Assembly (NCBI RefSeq): GCF_001468225.1
Contig: NZ_LNRU01000013.1
Coordinates: forward strand, 1 to 64,000
Direction: 5' to 3'
From: Sphingopyxis sp. H053
GTDB lineage: Bacteria; Pseudomonadota; Alphaproteobacteria; Sphingomonadales; Sphingomonadaceae
DNA: 64,000 nt
The position numbers and the translations under genes were made by a program. Below are positions 1 to 7,856 of this stretch, piece by piece. The stretch's first letter is position 1. Each line of letters starts with the position of its first letter. The notes below the pieces were generated by a model. The model saw only the letters and a program-made list of their open reading frames with translations. It had not been told where the DNA came from and made no database searches.

Positions 1-139
1 CAAGCCGTTCGAGCACATCTACCGCCACCACCGCCGATACCGCATCACCGAAGGCGCCGAGGAAATCCAGATGCGAAAGGTCGCCGCCTATCTGTTCGGA
101 TATATGGGGCCGCGGCGCGAGACGATCGGGAAACTGTGA
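1..139 (+). CDS. acyl-CoA dehydrogenase, C-terminal end (partial)
   Basis: Only the last 45 codons lie in the window, and the gene starts upstream. The tail reads ITEGAEEIQMRKVAAYLFGY, the usual C-terminal helix of flavin-dependent acyl-CoA dehydrogenases, where ITEGTxEIQ precedes the last helix and contacts FAD of the partner subunit. The TGA stop overlaps the GTG start of the LeuC-like gene, so the two are translationally coupled. The enzyme would introduce an alpha-beta double bond into an acyl-CoA. Substrate is unknown. Confidence 0.8.
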   Translation, partial: KPFEHIYRHHRRYRITEGAEEIQMRKVAAYLFGYMGPRRETIGKL

Positions 140-1548
140 ACCGGCCCCGCACGCTTTACGACAAGATATGGGATGCGCACGCCGTCGCCGAGGATGACGG
201 CGAGACTTTGCTCTATATCGACCTGCACCTGCTCCACGAGGTGACCTCGCCGCAAGCCTTCGCCGGGCTGGCGGCGGCGGGGCGCGCGGTGCGGCGTCCC
301 GAGCGCGCGCTCGCCTTGTCCGATCATAATGTGCCGACGGCGGGGCAGGCGGCGGGGCCCGGCGGGGTCGCCGATGCCGAAGCGCGCGCGCAGCTCGAAG
401 CGCTGGTCAGCAACACGCGTGATTTCGGGATCGAGAATTTCCCGATGGGCGATCCGCGCGGCGGGATCGTCCATGTCGTCGGGCCCGAACAGGGACGATC
501 GCAGCCGGGGATGACGATCGTCTGCGGCGACAGCCACACGTCGACGCATGGCGCATTCGGGGCGCTGGCGTTCGGGATCGGCACGTCGGAGGTCGAGCAT
601 GTGCTGGCGACGCAGACGATCCGCCAGCGCCGGTCGCGCAACATGCGCGTGACGGTCGATGGCGTGCTCGCGCCGCATGTCCATGCCAAGGATCTCGCGC
701 TCCACCTGCTCGGCGTAATCGGCGTCGACGGCGCGGGGGGGCATGTCGTCGAATATGCCGGCGAAGCCGTCCGGGCGCTGTCGATGGAGGCGCGGATGAC
801 GCTGTGCAATCTCAGCATCGAAATGGGCGCGCGCGCGGGACTGGTCGCGCCCGATGCGACGACCTTCGCCTATCTGGCGGGTCGGCCCGCGGCGCCGACG
901 GGGAAGGCGTGGGATGCCGCGCGCGCGCGCTGGGCGGCTCTCGCAAGCGATGATGCGGCGTTATTCGACCGCGAAATGCGGGTCGATGCGCGCGATGTCC
1001 GGCCGATGGTGAGCTGGGGCACAAACCCGTCGCAGGTTGCCCCGATCGACGGACGCGTTCCCGATCCGGCCGCGCTGACGAACGCCGAAGCGCGCGGCGC
1101 AGCGACACGCGCGCTTGCCTATATGGACCTGACGCCGGGCGTGCCGATCGCCGGATTGCGGCTCGACCGCGTGTTTATCGGCAGTTGCACCAACAGCCGG
1201 ATCGAGGATCTGCGCATCGTGGCGGAAGTCGTGCGCGGCCGCCGCGTCGCGCCGCATGTTCGCGCGATGGTCGTGCCGGGGTCGGGGCTGGTCAAAAGGC
1301 AGGCCGAGGAAGAGGGGATCGACCGCGTCCTGCGCGACGCGGGGTTCGACTGGCGCGAGCCCGGCTGCTCGATGTGCGTCGGCATGAACGCCGACCGGCT
1401 GCAGCCCGGCGAGCGCTGCGCCGCGACGTCGAACCGCAATTTCGAGAACCGGCAGGGGCGCGGCGGGCGCACCCATTTGATGAGCCCGGCGCTCGCGGCG
1501 GCGAGCGCGATTGCGGGCTGCATCGCGGCGCCCGAAGTGCCGCGCTAG
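136..1548 (+). CDS. leuC: 3-isopropylmalate dehydratase large subunit (LeuC-like)
   Basis: This is a 470-residue aconitase-superfamily large subunit, close to the usual LeuC length. The [4Fe-4S] ligands are visible as Cys351 in GSCTNSR and Cys411 and Cys414 in PGCSMCVGMN. The active-site motif GDSHTSTHGAFG begins at residue 131. The GTG start is chosen because MNRPRTLYDKIWDAH matches the family N-terminus; it overlaps the upstream acyl-CoA dehydrogenase stop. The LeuD-type partner is not downstream but convergent, 9 bp away, which is unusual. Known activity is isomerisation of 2- to 3-isopropylmalate by dehydration and rehydration. In this catabolic setting it may instead hydrate or isomerise a related alkyl-malate or maleate (inference). 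Confidence 0.9.
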   Translation: MNRPRTLYDKIWDAHAVAEDDGETLLYIDLHLLHEVTSPQAFAGLAAAGRAVRRPERALALSDHNVPTAGQAAGPGGVADAEARAQLEALVSNTRDFGIENFPMGDPRGGIVHVVGPEQGRSQPGMTIVCGDSHTSTHGAFGALAFGIGTSEVEHVLATQTIRQRRSRNMRVTVDGVLAPHVHAKDLALHLLGVIGVDGAGGHVVEYAGEAVRALSMEARMTLCNLSIEMGARAGLVAPDATTFAYLAGRPAAPTGKAWDAARARWAALASDDAALFDREMRVDARDVRPMVSWGTNPSQVAPIDGRVPDPAALTNAEARGAATRALAYMDLTPGVPIAGLRLDRVFIGSCTNSRIEDLRIVAEVVRGRRVAPHVRAMVVPGSGLVKRQAEEEGIDRVLRDAGFDWREPGCSMCVGMNADRLQPGERCAATSNRNFENRQGRGGRTHLMSPALAAASAIAGCIAAPEVPR

Positions 1549-1557
1549 GGTGAGACT

Positions 1558-2142
1558 CTAGAGCGCCGCTTCGAACCGCGCGATCGCATCGGCGTGGCGC
1601 AGCGTGCGGGCGATGTCGTCGAGCCCCTCCATCAGGATCCGGCGATCATCGGGATCGATCGCGAAATCGATCGCCTCGCCCGACGCGAGCCGTATCTGCT
1701 GTGCATCCAGATCGACCTCGACCGGCGCATATTGGGCGAGCGCGATTTCGTCGCGCAGCCGCGCGCATGTTGCGTCGGGCAGGCGGATCAGCAGCAGGCC
1801 ATTCTTGCGGGCGTTCCCGGCAAAGATATCGCCGAAGCTTGGCGCAATGACGCAGCGAATGCCGAAATCGGTGAGCGCCCATACCGCATGTTCGCGCGAC
1901 GATCCGCAGCCGAAATTGCGGTCGGCGACAAGAATCCCGGCTTCGCGGCAGGCGGGCCGGTTGAGGATGAAGTCGCCGCGTTCGCTGCCATCGTCCACGA
2001 AGCGCAGCTCGCGGAACAGATGTTTGCCAAGGCCCGTGCGGGTCAGCGACTTCATATATTGCGCAGGGATGATCATGTCGGTGTCGACATTGGCGAGCGG
2101 CAGCGGGGCCGCGACCGCTTTCATCCGGGTAAATTTTTGCAC
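1558..2142 (-). CDS. leuD: 3-isopropylmalate dehydratase small subunit (LeuD-like)
   Basis: A 194-residue LeuD swivel-domain subunit. It shows the N-terminal VDTDMIIPAQYMKS segment, the NFGCGSSREHAVWAL substrate-binding loop and the APSFGDIFAGNARKNGLL segment typical of the family. The GTG start is preferred over an internal ATG at 2124 because MQKFT...VAAPLPL matches LeuD N-termini; GGAGG lies 4 nt upstream. It should pair with the convergent LeuC-like subunit to form the hydro-lyase. The promoter region is shared with the divergent MarR gene and contains a perfect ACTTAG-N4-CTAAGT palindrome, so this subunit is probably under cluster control while leuC is read from upstream. Confidence 0.9.
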   Translation of the reverse strand: MQKFTRMKAVAAPLPLANVDTDMIIPAQYMKSLTRTGLGKHLFRELRFVDDGSERGDFILNRPACREAGILVADRNFGCGSSREHAVWALTDFGIRCVIAPSFGDIFAGNARKNGLLLIRLPDATCARLRDEIALAQYAPVEVDLDAQQIRLASGEAIDFAIDPDDRRILMEGLDDIARTLRHADAIARFEAAL

Positions 2143-2155
2143 ATCGCCTCCATTA

Positions 2156-2171
2156 ACTTAGTATTCTAAGT
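2156..2171. promoter_or_regulatory. cluster operator 1 (leuD / marR divergent promoter)
   Basis: ACTTAG-TATT-CTAAGT is a perfect 6+6 bp inverted repeat with a 4-nt spacer. It lies 14 bp upstream of the leuD start and between two divergent genes. The same pattern recurs at seven other promoters in the window. It is a likely MarR-family operator; assignment to a specific MarR protein is inference. Confidence 0.7.
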
Positions 2172-2333
2172 AAATGGGTCGGCCGATCTTGTCCAACATT
2201 ATCGCGGGGTTGGAAGGGCGATACGGCGCAGGATGGCGATGAAGACAGTTGCCGCGCGAATCTTCGTGTCCTAAGGTTCGCAATCGCGCGGGTCAGCGCC
2301 CGGCGCCGGGGACCGCGACAGGGGAGCAGGATT

Positions 2334-2840
2334 TTGGCAAAGAAACCACAGGATTACCGACATCCCGCCGAATATTATACCGATCCCGAGAACAGCATCG
2401 GTTATCTGGCGCGCGTCGTCTTCCGCTCCTTTTCGCGGCTGCTCGAACGCCGCACGCTGACGCACGACGTCTCGGCAGGACAGTGGCGGTTTCTGCGCCA
2501 GCTGTGGCGCGAGGACGGCATCACCCAGCGCGAACTCAGCGAACGCGTCGGGATGCGCGAACCGACAACGGTCGTCGCGCTCAAGGGGCTGGAAAAGGCC
2601 GGGCTGATCACGCGCAGGAAGACCGCCGACGACCGCCGCAAGACTTTCATCCACCTGACGCCGCATGCGAAAAAGCTCGAACTGATCCTCGCGCCGATGA
2701 ACGCCGAGATTCACGAGATCGCGACCAAGGGGATGACCGACGAAGAGGTCGAGGTGCTGCAGGGGCTGATGCGCCGCGTCATCGACAATCTTGGCGATGA
2801 AACGCGCAAGCTCGCGGTGCTTTCCGACATCAAGGCCTGA
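2334..2840 (+). CDS. MarR-family transcriptional regulator
   Basis: A 168-residue winged-helix regulator. The DNA-binding part is visible around residues 60-110: ITQRELSERVGMREPTTVVALKGL gives the helix-turn-helix, followed by the wing AGLITRRKTADDRRKTFIHLT with the MarR-type DxRR motif. The TTG start at 2334 has GGGGAGCAGG just upstream. It is divergent from leuD across a perfect palindrome and upstream of a flavin reductase that has its own, longer palindrome. MarR proteins usually repress their own and adjacent promoters and release DNA on binding a small aromatic or acyl ligand. It is one of two MarR regulators that could control the operators in this region. Confidence 0.9.
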   Translation: MAKKPQDYRHPAEYYTDPENSIGYLARVVFRSFSRLLERRTLTHDVSAGQWRFLRQLWREDGITQRELSERVGMREPTTVVALKGLEKAGLITRRKTADDRRKTFIHLTPHAKKLELILAPMNAEIHEIATKGMTDEEVEVLQGLMRRVIDNLGDETRKLAVLSDIKA

Positions 2841-2860
2841 TCGCTTGCATTTGCCGCGCA

Positions 2861-2899
2861 CCCGGACAATAAGTTAGCATTCTAACTATATTGTCCGGG
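2861..2899. promoter_or_regulatory. cluster operator 2, extended nested palindrome
   Basis: The core AGTTAG-CATT-CTAACT (2872-2887) is a perfect inverted repeat. It is flanked by a second perfect 11-bp pair, CCCGGACAATA (2861-2871) and TATTGTCCGGG (2889-2899), with one unpaired A between the inner and outer right arms. The flavin reductase ATG follows 7 bp later, so the site covers its leader. It could act both as operator DNA and as an mRNA hairpin. Confidence 0.65.
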
Positions 2900-2906
2900 A
2901 GGGAAA

Positions 2907-3482
2907 ATGACCAGCATCGCCGTCATCGTCGGCAGCACCCGCGAGGGATCGTTCAACCGCGCATTGGGCGAGGTCGCCGCGGCCAGTCTCGAAGCGCAGG
3001 GCGCAAGCGTGACGCGGGTCGATCTCGCAGCGTTCGACCTGCCGCTCTATTCGGCGGCGCGCGAGGCGAACGATTTTCCGTCCGACGCGCTGAAGCTTAA
3101 GGCGCTCTTCACCGCGCAGGACGGCCTGCTCTTCGTCTCCCCCGAATATAATGGCTCGCTCACACCGTTGCTCAAAAACGCAATCGACTGGGCATCGCGC
3201 CCGACCGGCGACGAGAGCATGGTCGCGCTGACCGCCTATCGCGGCAAGGTGGCGGCGATCATGTCGGCGTCGATCAGCCCGTTCGGCGGTCTCCGTGGGC
3301 TGATGCATTTACGCCAGATATTGTCGACGATCCAGATGCTGGTGATCCCCGAACAGGTGCTGGTGCCGAACGCGCACGCCGCCTTCGCCGAGGATGGCAG
3401 CTTGAAGGAGCCGCTGCCGGCGTCGCTGGTCGAAATGACCGCCGGACGGCTGATCGCGGTCGCGAAGGCGCTGTCGGCCTAG
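2907..3482 (+). CDS. NADPH-dependent FMN reductase family protein
   Basis: A 191-residue flavodoxin-fold protein. It has the N-terminal phosphate loop IVGSTREGSFNRAL (residues 7-20), the SPEYNGSLTPLLKNAIDW segment (about 78-95) and the SISPFGGLRG region typical of the NAD(P)H-dependent FMN/quinone reductase family. Such enzymes supply reduced flavin to monooxygenases or reduce quinones and azo or nitro groups. ATG at 2907 has GGGAGGG upstream. The gene sits alone between two MarR genes, with its own nested operator, and is convergent with the second MarR gene. No flavin-dependent monooxygenase is visible nearby, so the electron acceptor is unknown. Confidence 0.88.
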   Translation: MTSIAVIVGSTREGSFNRALGEVAAASLEAQGASVTRVDLAAFDLPLYSAAREANDFPSDALKLKALFTAQDGLLFVSPEYNGSLTPLLKNAIDWASRPTGDESMVALTAYRGKVAAIMSASISPFGGLRGLMHLRQILSTIQMLVIPEQVLVPNAHAAFAEDGSLKEPLPASLVEMTAGRLIAVAKALSA

Positions 3483-3491
3483 GTCCTGACC

Positions 3492-3941
3492 CTAACGGCG
3501 CGGGGCGGCGACAGGGCGGTCGATATTGTCGCCCCAGTCGGCTTCGAGCGCCGCGAGCAGGGCGTCGAACTTGTCCTGTCCCAGCTTGGCCGCGATTTGC
3601 GCGGTGAGATCGTCCATCGAGCGCTGCGCGTCCTTGCGCATGCGCGCGCCGAGGTCGGTCAGCGACACGACCATGTGGCGGCGATCGGCGGGATCGACGT
3701 CCATTTGCACGATGCCGAGCTTCACCATCTGGTTGATCGTGCTGTGGATCGCCTGCCGCGATATGCCCAGGTTGCGCGCAATGTCCGACGGACGCACGAT
3801 ACCGCTGACGATATTCGTCATCACCATCGACTGCGGGCGGTTGACGTCGGGCCAGCCATGGTCGTGGAGCCGTGCCTGAAGCCCTTCGTCGAGCCAGCAG
3901 AAGCGCTGGAAAAGCGCGATGATAAGCTGGTTGGTGCGCAT
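3492..3941 (-). CDS. MarR-family transcriptional regulator
   Basis: About 149 residues when started at ATG 3941 (MRTNQLIIALFQRF). An upstream in-frame start at 4052 would add 37 atypical residues and run into the operator, so it is rejected. The winged helix is seen in VRPSDIARNLGISRQAIHSTINQM followed by GIVQMDVDPADRRHMVVSLT. The C-terminal helices provide dimerisation. It is divergent from the six-gene acyl-CoA synthetase/enolase operon, with a cluster operator between them, and is the best candidate regulator of that operon. Ligand unknown. Confidence 0.88.
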   Translation of the reverse strand: MRTNQLIIALFQRFCWLDEGLQARLHDHGWPDVNRPQSMVMTNIVSGIVRPSDIARNLGISRQAIHSTINQMVKLGIVQMDVDPADRRHMVVSLTDLGARMRKDAQRSMDDLTAQIAAKLGQDKFDALLAALEADWGDNIDRPVAAPRR

Positions 3942-4043
3942 GGACGCTATGATATGCCCCTGTTGCCGGCGGGGTGCCGACGTCAGCAAGCTAGAAGAGC
4001 AGGGCGAGCGAAGCAAGGCAGAGCGGCGTTGCAAAGGCAAAAT

Positions 4044-4059
4044 ACTTAGCATACTATCT
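4044..4059. promoter_or_regulatory. cluster operator 3 (marR / enolase operon)
   Basis: ACTTAG-CATA-CTATCT: the left half is a perfect match to the cluster palindrome and the right half differs at two positions. It lies 28 bp upstream of the acyl-CoA synthetase ATG and upstream of the divergent MarR gene. The same right half (CTATCT) is seen in operator 4. Confidence 0.6.
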
Positions 4060-4087
4060 ATTGCAACGAGAATGGAGAGAGAGTCGC

Positions 4088-5722
4088 ATGGACGGGTTGA
4101 TGCAGAATGTGCCGCTGACGGTCGACCGGATCATCGATCATGCGGCGAATTGGCACGGGGCGCGCGAGATCGTGTCGCGCGATGCCGAGGGGCGCGTCAC
4201 CCGTTCGAGCTGGGCCGACGTTCATGCCGACGCGAAGCGCGTCTCGAACGCGCTGGCGGCCGAAGGGATCAAGCCCGGCGACCGCGTTGCGACGATGGCG
4301 TGGAACGGCGCGCGGCACCTTGCCGCCTGGTACGGCGCGGCGGGGATGGGGGCGGTGCTCCACACGCTCAACCCGCGGCTGTTTCCCGAACAGATCGCCT
4401 ATATCGCGAACCATGCGGGCGACCGGCTGCTGATCGCCGATCCGGCGACCGCGGAGCTGGTCGAGCAATTGCTGCCGCAGGTGCCGTCGATCGAAAAGGT
4501 GATCTTTTTCTGCGACCGCGCTTCGTTGCCGCAAACCAGCTTTGCCGCGACCGCCTTCGACGACTGGATCGCCGGGCAGCCTGCCGAATATGTCTGGGGC
4601 GGGTTCGACGAAAATGCCGCGTGCGGGCTTTGCTACACCAGCGGCACGACCGGGAATCCCAAGGGCGTGCTCTATTCGCACCGATCGAACTATATCCATG
4701 CGCTGATGACCCTGCAGCGCGACGCGCTCGGCTTGTCGGCGCGCGACACGGTGCTGCTCGTCGTGCCGATGTATCACGCCAATGCGTGGGGCGTCGTCTA
4801 TTCGGCGCCCGCGGTCGGGGCGAAGCTCGTCCTGCCGGGGCAGCGGATGGACGGCGAATCGATCTATAATCTGATCGAGCAGGAGGGCGTCACCTACTCA
4901 GCCGCCGTGCCAACAGTGTGGCAGATGTTGCTGCAATATATGCAGGAAAATGGAAAGCGTTTCACGACGCTCGAGCGCGTGACGATCGGCGGCTCGGCGT
5001 GCCCCGAATCGATCATCCGCACCTTCCGCGACGATTATGGCGTCGACGTCATCCAGGGCTGGGGCATGACCGAAACCTCGCCGCTCGGCACGGTGTCGGT
5101 GCCCAATGCCGCGGTCGCGGCGAAATCCGACGCCGAACAGATGGCGTATAAGCTCAAGCAAGGCCGGTTGCTTTGCGGGCTCGACATGAAGCTCGTCGAC
5201 GACGCGGGTAACCGTCTGCCGCATGACGGCAAGACGCCGGGGCGGCTGATGGTCAAGGGGCCGACAATTGCGGGCGCCTATTATGGCGGCGAGGGCGGCA
5301 ACGTGCTCGATGATGAGGGCTTTTTCGACACCGGCGACGTCAGCACGATCGATGGCGAAGGCTATATGCAGATCACCGACCGCGCGAAGGATGTGGTGAA
5401 GTCGGGCGGCGAGTGGATCAGTTCGATCGAGATCGAGAATATCGCGATGGGGCATGATGCCGTCGCCAACGCCGCGGTCGTCGGGGTCGCGCATCCGAAA
5501 TGGGACGAGCGGCCGATCCTGCTGTGCCAGTTGAAGCCGGGCGCCGACGCCTCCGCCGATGATCTCAAATCCTTCCTCGACGGCAAGATCGCCAAATGGT
5601 GGATGCCCGACGACGTGCTGTTCGTCGCGGCAATCCCGCTGGGGCCGACGGGCAAGATCGACAAGAAAGCGATCCGCGCGGGACTTGAGGGATACGAGCT
5701 GCCTTTTGAAGTCACCCGCTGA
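4088..5722 (+). CDS. acyl-CoA synthetase (AMP-forming)
   Basis: A 544-residue ANL-superfamily ligase. The P-loop motif YTSGTTGNPKGVLYSH lies near residue 187. The aromatic/GMTE motif appears as QGWGMTETSP, the ATP-binding DTGDVSTID near residue 420, and the hinge/lysine region as ITDRAKDVVKSGGEWISS and GPTGKIDKKAIR. It activates a carboxylate to acyl-AMP and then acyl-CoA; the sequence resembles medium/long-chain fatty-acid ligases. Start ATG 4088 has GGAGAGAGAG upstream. It is the first gene of a tight six-gene operon reaching 10760, so it probably commits the operon's substrate to CoA metabolism. Confidence 0.92.
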   Translation: MDGLMQNVPLTVDRIIDHAANWHGAREIVSRDAEGRVTRSSWADVHADAKRVSNALAAEGIKPGDRVATMAWNGARHLAAWYGAAGMGAVLHTLNPRLFPEQIAYIANHAGDRLLIADPATAELVEQLLPQVPSIEKVIFFCDRASLPQTSFAATAFDDWIAGQPAEYVWGGFDENAACGLCYTSGTTGNPKGVLYSHRSNYIHALMTLQRDALGLSARDTVLLVVPMYHANAWGVVYSAPAVGAKLVLPGQRMDGESIYNLIEQEGVTYSAAVPTVWQMLLQYMQENGKRFTTLERVTIGGSACPESIIRTFRDDYGVDVIQGWGMTETSPLGTVSVPNAAVAAKSDAEQMAYKLKQGRLLCGLDMKLVDDAGNRLPHDGKTPGRLMVKGPTIAGAYYGGEGGNVLDDEGFFDTGDVSTIDGEGYMQITDRAKDVVKSGGEWISSIEIENIAMGHDAVANAAVVGVAHPKWDERPILLCQLKPGADASADDLKSFLDGKIAKWWMPDDVLFVAAIPLGPTGKIDKKAIRAGLEGYELPFEVTR

Positions 5723-5746
5723 CCATAACCATAAACAGGAGAGACT

Positions 5747-6877
5747 ATGATGGACCCGAATGGGATCGAAGGACTGGACGCGCAATTTGTCGGGCTGGTG
5801 TCGCCAACGGCGCCGCGCATTCAGGCGGGCGGGCACCCGTGTCAGGGCATCTATTGGACCGAGGCGGGCAAGCGGCCGAAGGTCGCGATCATCGCGACCC
5901 ACTATAATGTCGACTTCGCCGAACATTATATCGCCCCTTATTTCGCGCGGCAGGGTTTCGGCTTCCTCGGCTGGAACACGCGTTATCGCGGGGTCGAGGA
6001 TCAGTTCCTGCTCGAACATGCGGTGCTCGACATCGGCGTTGGGATGAAGTGGCTGAAAGAAGAGGCCGGGGTCGAGCAGATCGTCATCCTCGGCAATTCG
6101 GGCGGCGGATCGCTGATGGGCGCCTATCAGGCCGAAGCGATCGCGCCGACCTTGACCGACCGCTTGCCCTCGGTCGGACAGGATGCGCTGGCGTCGCTGA
6201 TCAAGGGCGACCTGTATATCAGCTTCAATGCGCATCAGGGGCGCCCTGAAGTGCTCACCGACTGGATGGACGCGTCGGTGATCGACGAAAATGACCCGAC
6301 GCTGACCGACCCCGAACTCGACCCGTTCAACCCCGACAATGGCCCGCCTTATTCGGACGCTTTCATCGCGAAATATCGCGCCGCGCAGCGCGCGCGCAAC
6401 CAGCGCATCACCGACTGGGCAAAGGCCGAGCTGAAGCGGCTGAACGATGCCGGTATTCCCGACCGCATTTTCCCGATGTTCCGGTGCTGGGGCGATATCC
6501 GCTGCGTCGATCCCGCGATCGACCCGTCGGACCGCAAGCCCAACTGGTGCTATCGCGGCGACCCCGCGATCGCGAACCGCACGCCGAGCATCGGGCGCGC
6601 GAACACGATCAAGACGTGGCTCAACATGTGGAGCCTCGAAACCTCGCCGTGTCAGGGGCAGCCGCACCTTGCCAAGCACGACACGCCCGCGCTCGTCGTA
6701 CAGGGCACCGCCGACACCGGCGTATTCCCGAGCGACGCGCGCAAGATCTTCGATTTCCTCGGCTCGACCGACAAGAAGCTCGAATTGATCCCCGGCGCGC
6801 ATTACTTCGAGGACTCGATCGAAGAACGGCAGAACGCCGCCGACCTCGTCGGCGCGTGGATCCGGGAGAAGCTGTGA
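5747..6877 (+). CDS. alpha/beta-hydrolase
   Basis: A 376-residue alpha/beta-hydrolase-fold protein. The nucleophile elbow is GNSGGGS near residue 119, with Ser as expected. The Asp and His of the triad are plausible in the C-terminal VQGTADTGVFPSDAR and PGAHYFEDS segments. Two insertions between core strands (roughly residues 140-260) make it longer than simple esterases. AGGAGAG precedes ATG 5747. It is co-transcribed with the acyl-CoA synthetase and the kinase/enolase genes. It could hydrolyse an ester or lactone that releases the acid used by the ligase. Specific substrate unknown. Confidence 0.82.
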   Translation: MMDPNGIEGLDAQFVGLVSPTAPRIQAGGHPCQGIYWTEAGKRPKVAIIATHYNVDFAEHYIAPYFARQGFGFLGWNTRYRGVEDQFLLEHAVLDIGVGMKWLKEEAGVEQIVILGNSGGGSLMGAYQAEAIAPTLTDRLPSVGQDALASLIKGDLYISFNAHQGRPEVLTDWMDASVIDENDPTLTDPELDPFNPDNGPPYSDAFIAKYRAAQRARNQRITDWAKAELKRLNDAGIPDRIFPMFRCWGDIRCVDPAIDPSDRKPNWCYRGDPAIANRTPSIGRANTIKTWLNMWSLETSPCQGQPHLAKHDTPALVVQGTADTGVFPSDARKIFDFLGSTDKKLELIPGAHYFEDSIEERQNAADLVGAWIREKL

Positions 6878-6878
6878 C

Positions 6879-7856
6879 GTGACGGCCGACGCCGACATCA
6901 TCGACGGATTGCGCAACGCCGGGCTGGTGGGCGAGGGCGATGTCGTCCTCGAACCGCTGACCGGCGGCGTGTCGTGCGACGTATGGAAGGTCGAGACGCC
7001 GTCGGGCCCGATCGTCGTCAAACGTCCGCTCGAACAGCTTCGCGTCGCCGCCGAATGGCACGCGCCGATCGAACGCGGCCAGAGCGAAGTGCGCTGGCTG
7101 CGGCGCGCACGCGGGGTCGATGCGCATATGGCACCTGAGGTGCTCGCCGAACTGCCCGGCTATGGCTTCGCGATGCGTTTCCTCCCCGATTGCCCGGTGT
7201 GGAAGGACGAGCTGATGGCCGGGCGGGTCGATGTTGATTTCGCCGCCGCTGTGGGCCGGGGGGTTGCGGCTGTCCACGCCGCGACAGCGAACAATTCGGC
7301 CGACCGCGATGCCTTTCCGAACGACGCGATGTTCCGCGCGCTGCGCGTCGATCCCTTCCTGATCTACGTCGCCGAGCATGACGCCGAGTTGGCGCCGGTC
7401 TTGCGCGCGCTTGCCGACGACCTATCGTCGCGCAAGATCGCGCTCGTCCACGGTGACGTCAGCCCCAAGAATATCCTCGTCAGCAGCGACGGTCCGGTGT
7501 TTCTCGATGCCGAATGCGCCGTTTATGGCGACCCGGCGTTCGACGTCGCCTTCTGCACAACGCATCTGCTGCTGAAGGCGGTGTGGTCGGGCGATGCCCG
7601 GCTGAACGAAGCCGCTGCGGCGCTCGTTGCGGCGTATCGCTCGGCGGTCGATTGGGAGGATGTCGACGGCCTTCTGCTCCGCGCGGGCAAGCTCACCGCG
7701 GCGCTGCTTCTCGCGCGCGTCGAGGGCAAGTCGCCCGCACCATATCTCACCGACCCCGAACACAAGCGCGTCGTGCGCGATCAGGCACGGACACTCATTG
7801 TCGCGCCGTCGCCGATCGACGTGCTCGTCGCCAACTGGAAAAGGAACCTTGTATGA
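6879..7856 (+). CDS. APH-type small-molecule kinase (phosphotransferase family)
   Basis: A 325-residue protein of the aminoglycoside-phosphotransferase/choline-kinase fold. It shows the N-lobe lysine segment SGPIVVKRPL, the catalytic loop HGDVSPKNILV (about residues 190-200) with catalytic Asp, and the metal-binding LDAECAVYGDPAFDVAF. GTG start at 6879 lies one base after the preceding stop, and the stop overlaps the next ATG (ATGA). The family phosphorylates hydroxyls of many small molecules, so resistance should not be assumed. Lying directly before an enolase paralogue, it may make the phosphorylated substrate of that enzyme (inference). Confidence 0.85.
   Translation: MTADADIIDGLRNAGLVGEGDVVLEPLTGGVSCDVWKVETPSGPIVVKRPLEQLRVAAEWHAPIERGQSEVRWLRRARGVDAHMAPEVLAELPGYGFAMRFLPDCPVWKDELMAGRVDVDFAAAVGRGVAAVHAATANNSADRDAFPNDAMFRALRVDPFLIYVAEHDAELAPVLRALADDLSSRKIALVHGDVSPKNILVSSDGPVFLDAECAVYGDPAFDVAFCTTHLLLKAVWSGDARLNEAAAALVAAYRSAVDWEDVDGLLLRAGKLTAALLLARVEGKSPAPYLTDPEHKRVVRDQARTLIVAPSPIDVLVANWKRNLV

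Noticed and set aside
3942..4052. Upstream extension of the second MarR gene to 4052
   Set aside because: The extra 37 residues have atypical composition, and the start would lie inside the operator.
4898..7021. A 707-codon minus-strand frame opposite the acyl-CoA synthetase and hydrolase
   Set aside because: Both sense genes have complete family motifs, and the antisense product has none.
6879..7856. Aminoglycoside resistance gene
   Set aside because: The kinase fold is shared by many metabolic kinases, and its operon is metabolic; nothing indicates antibiotic specificity.
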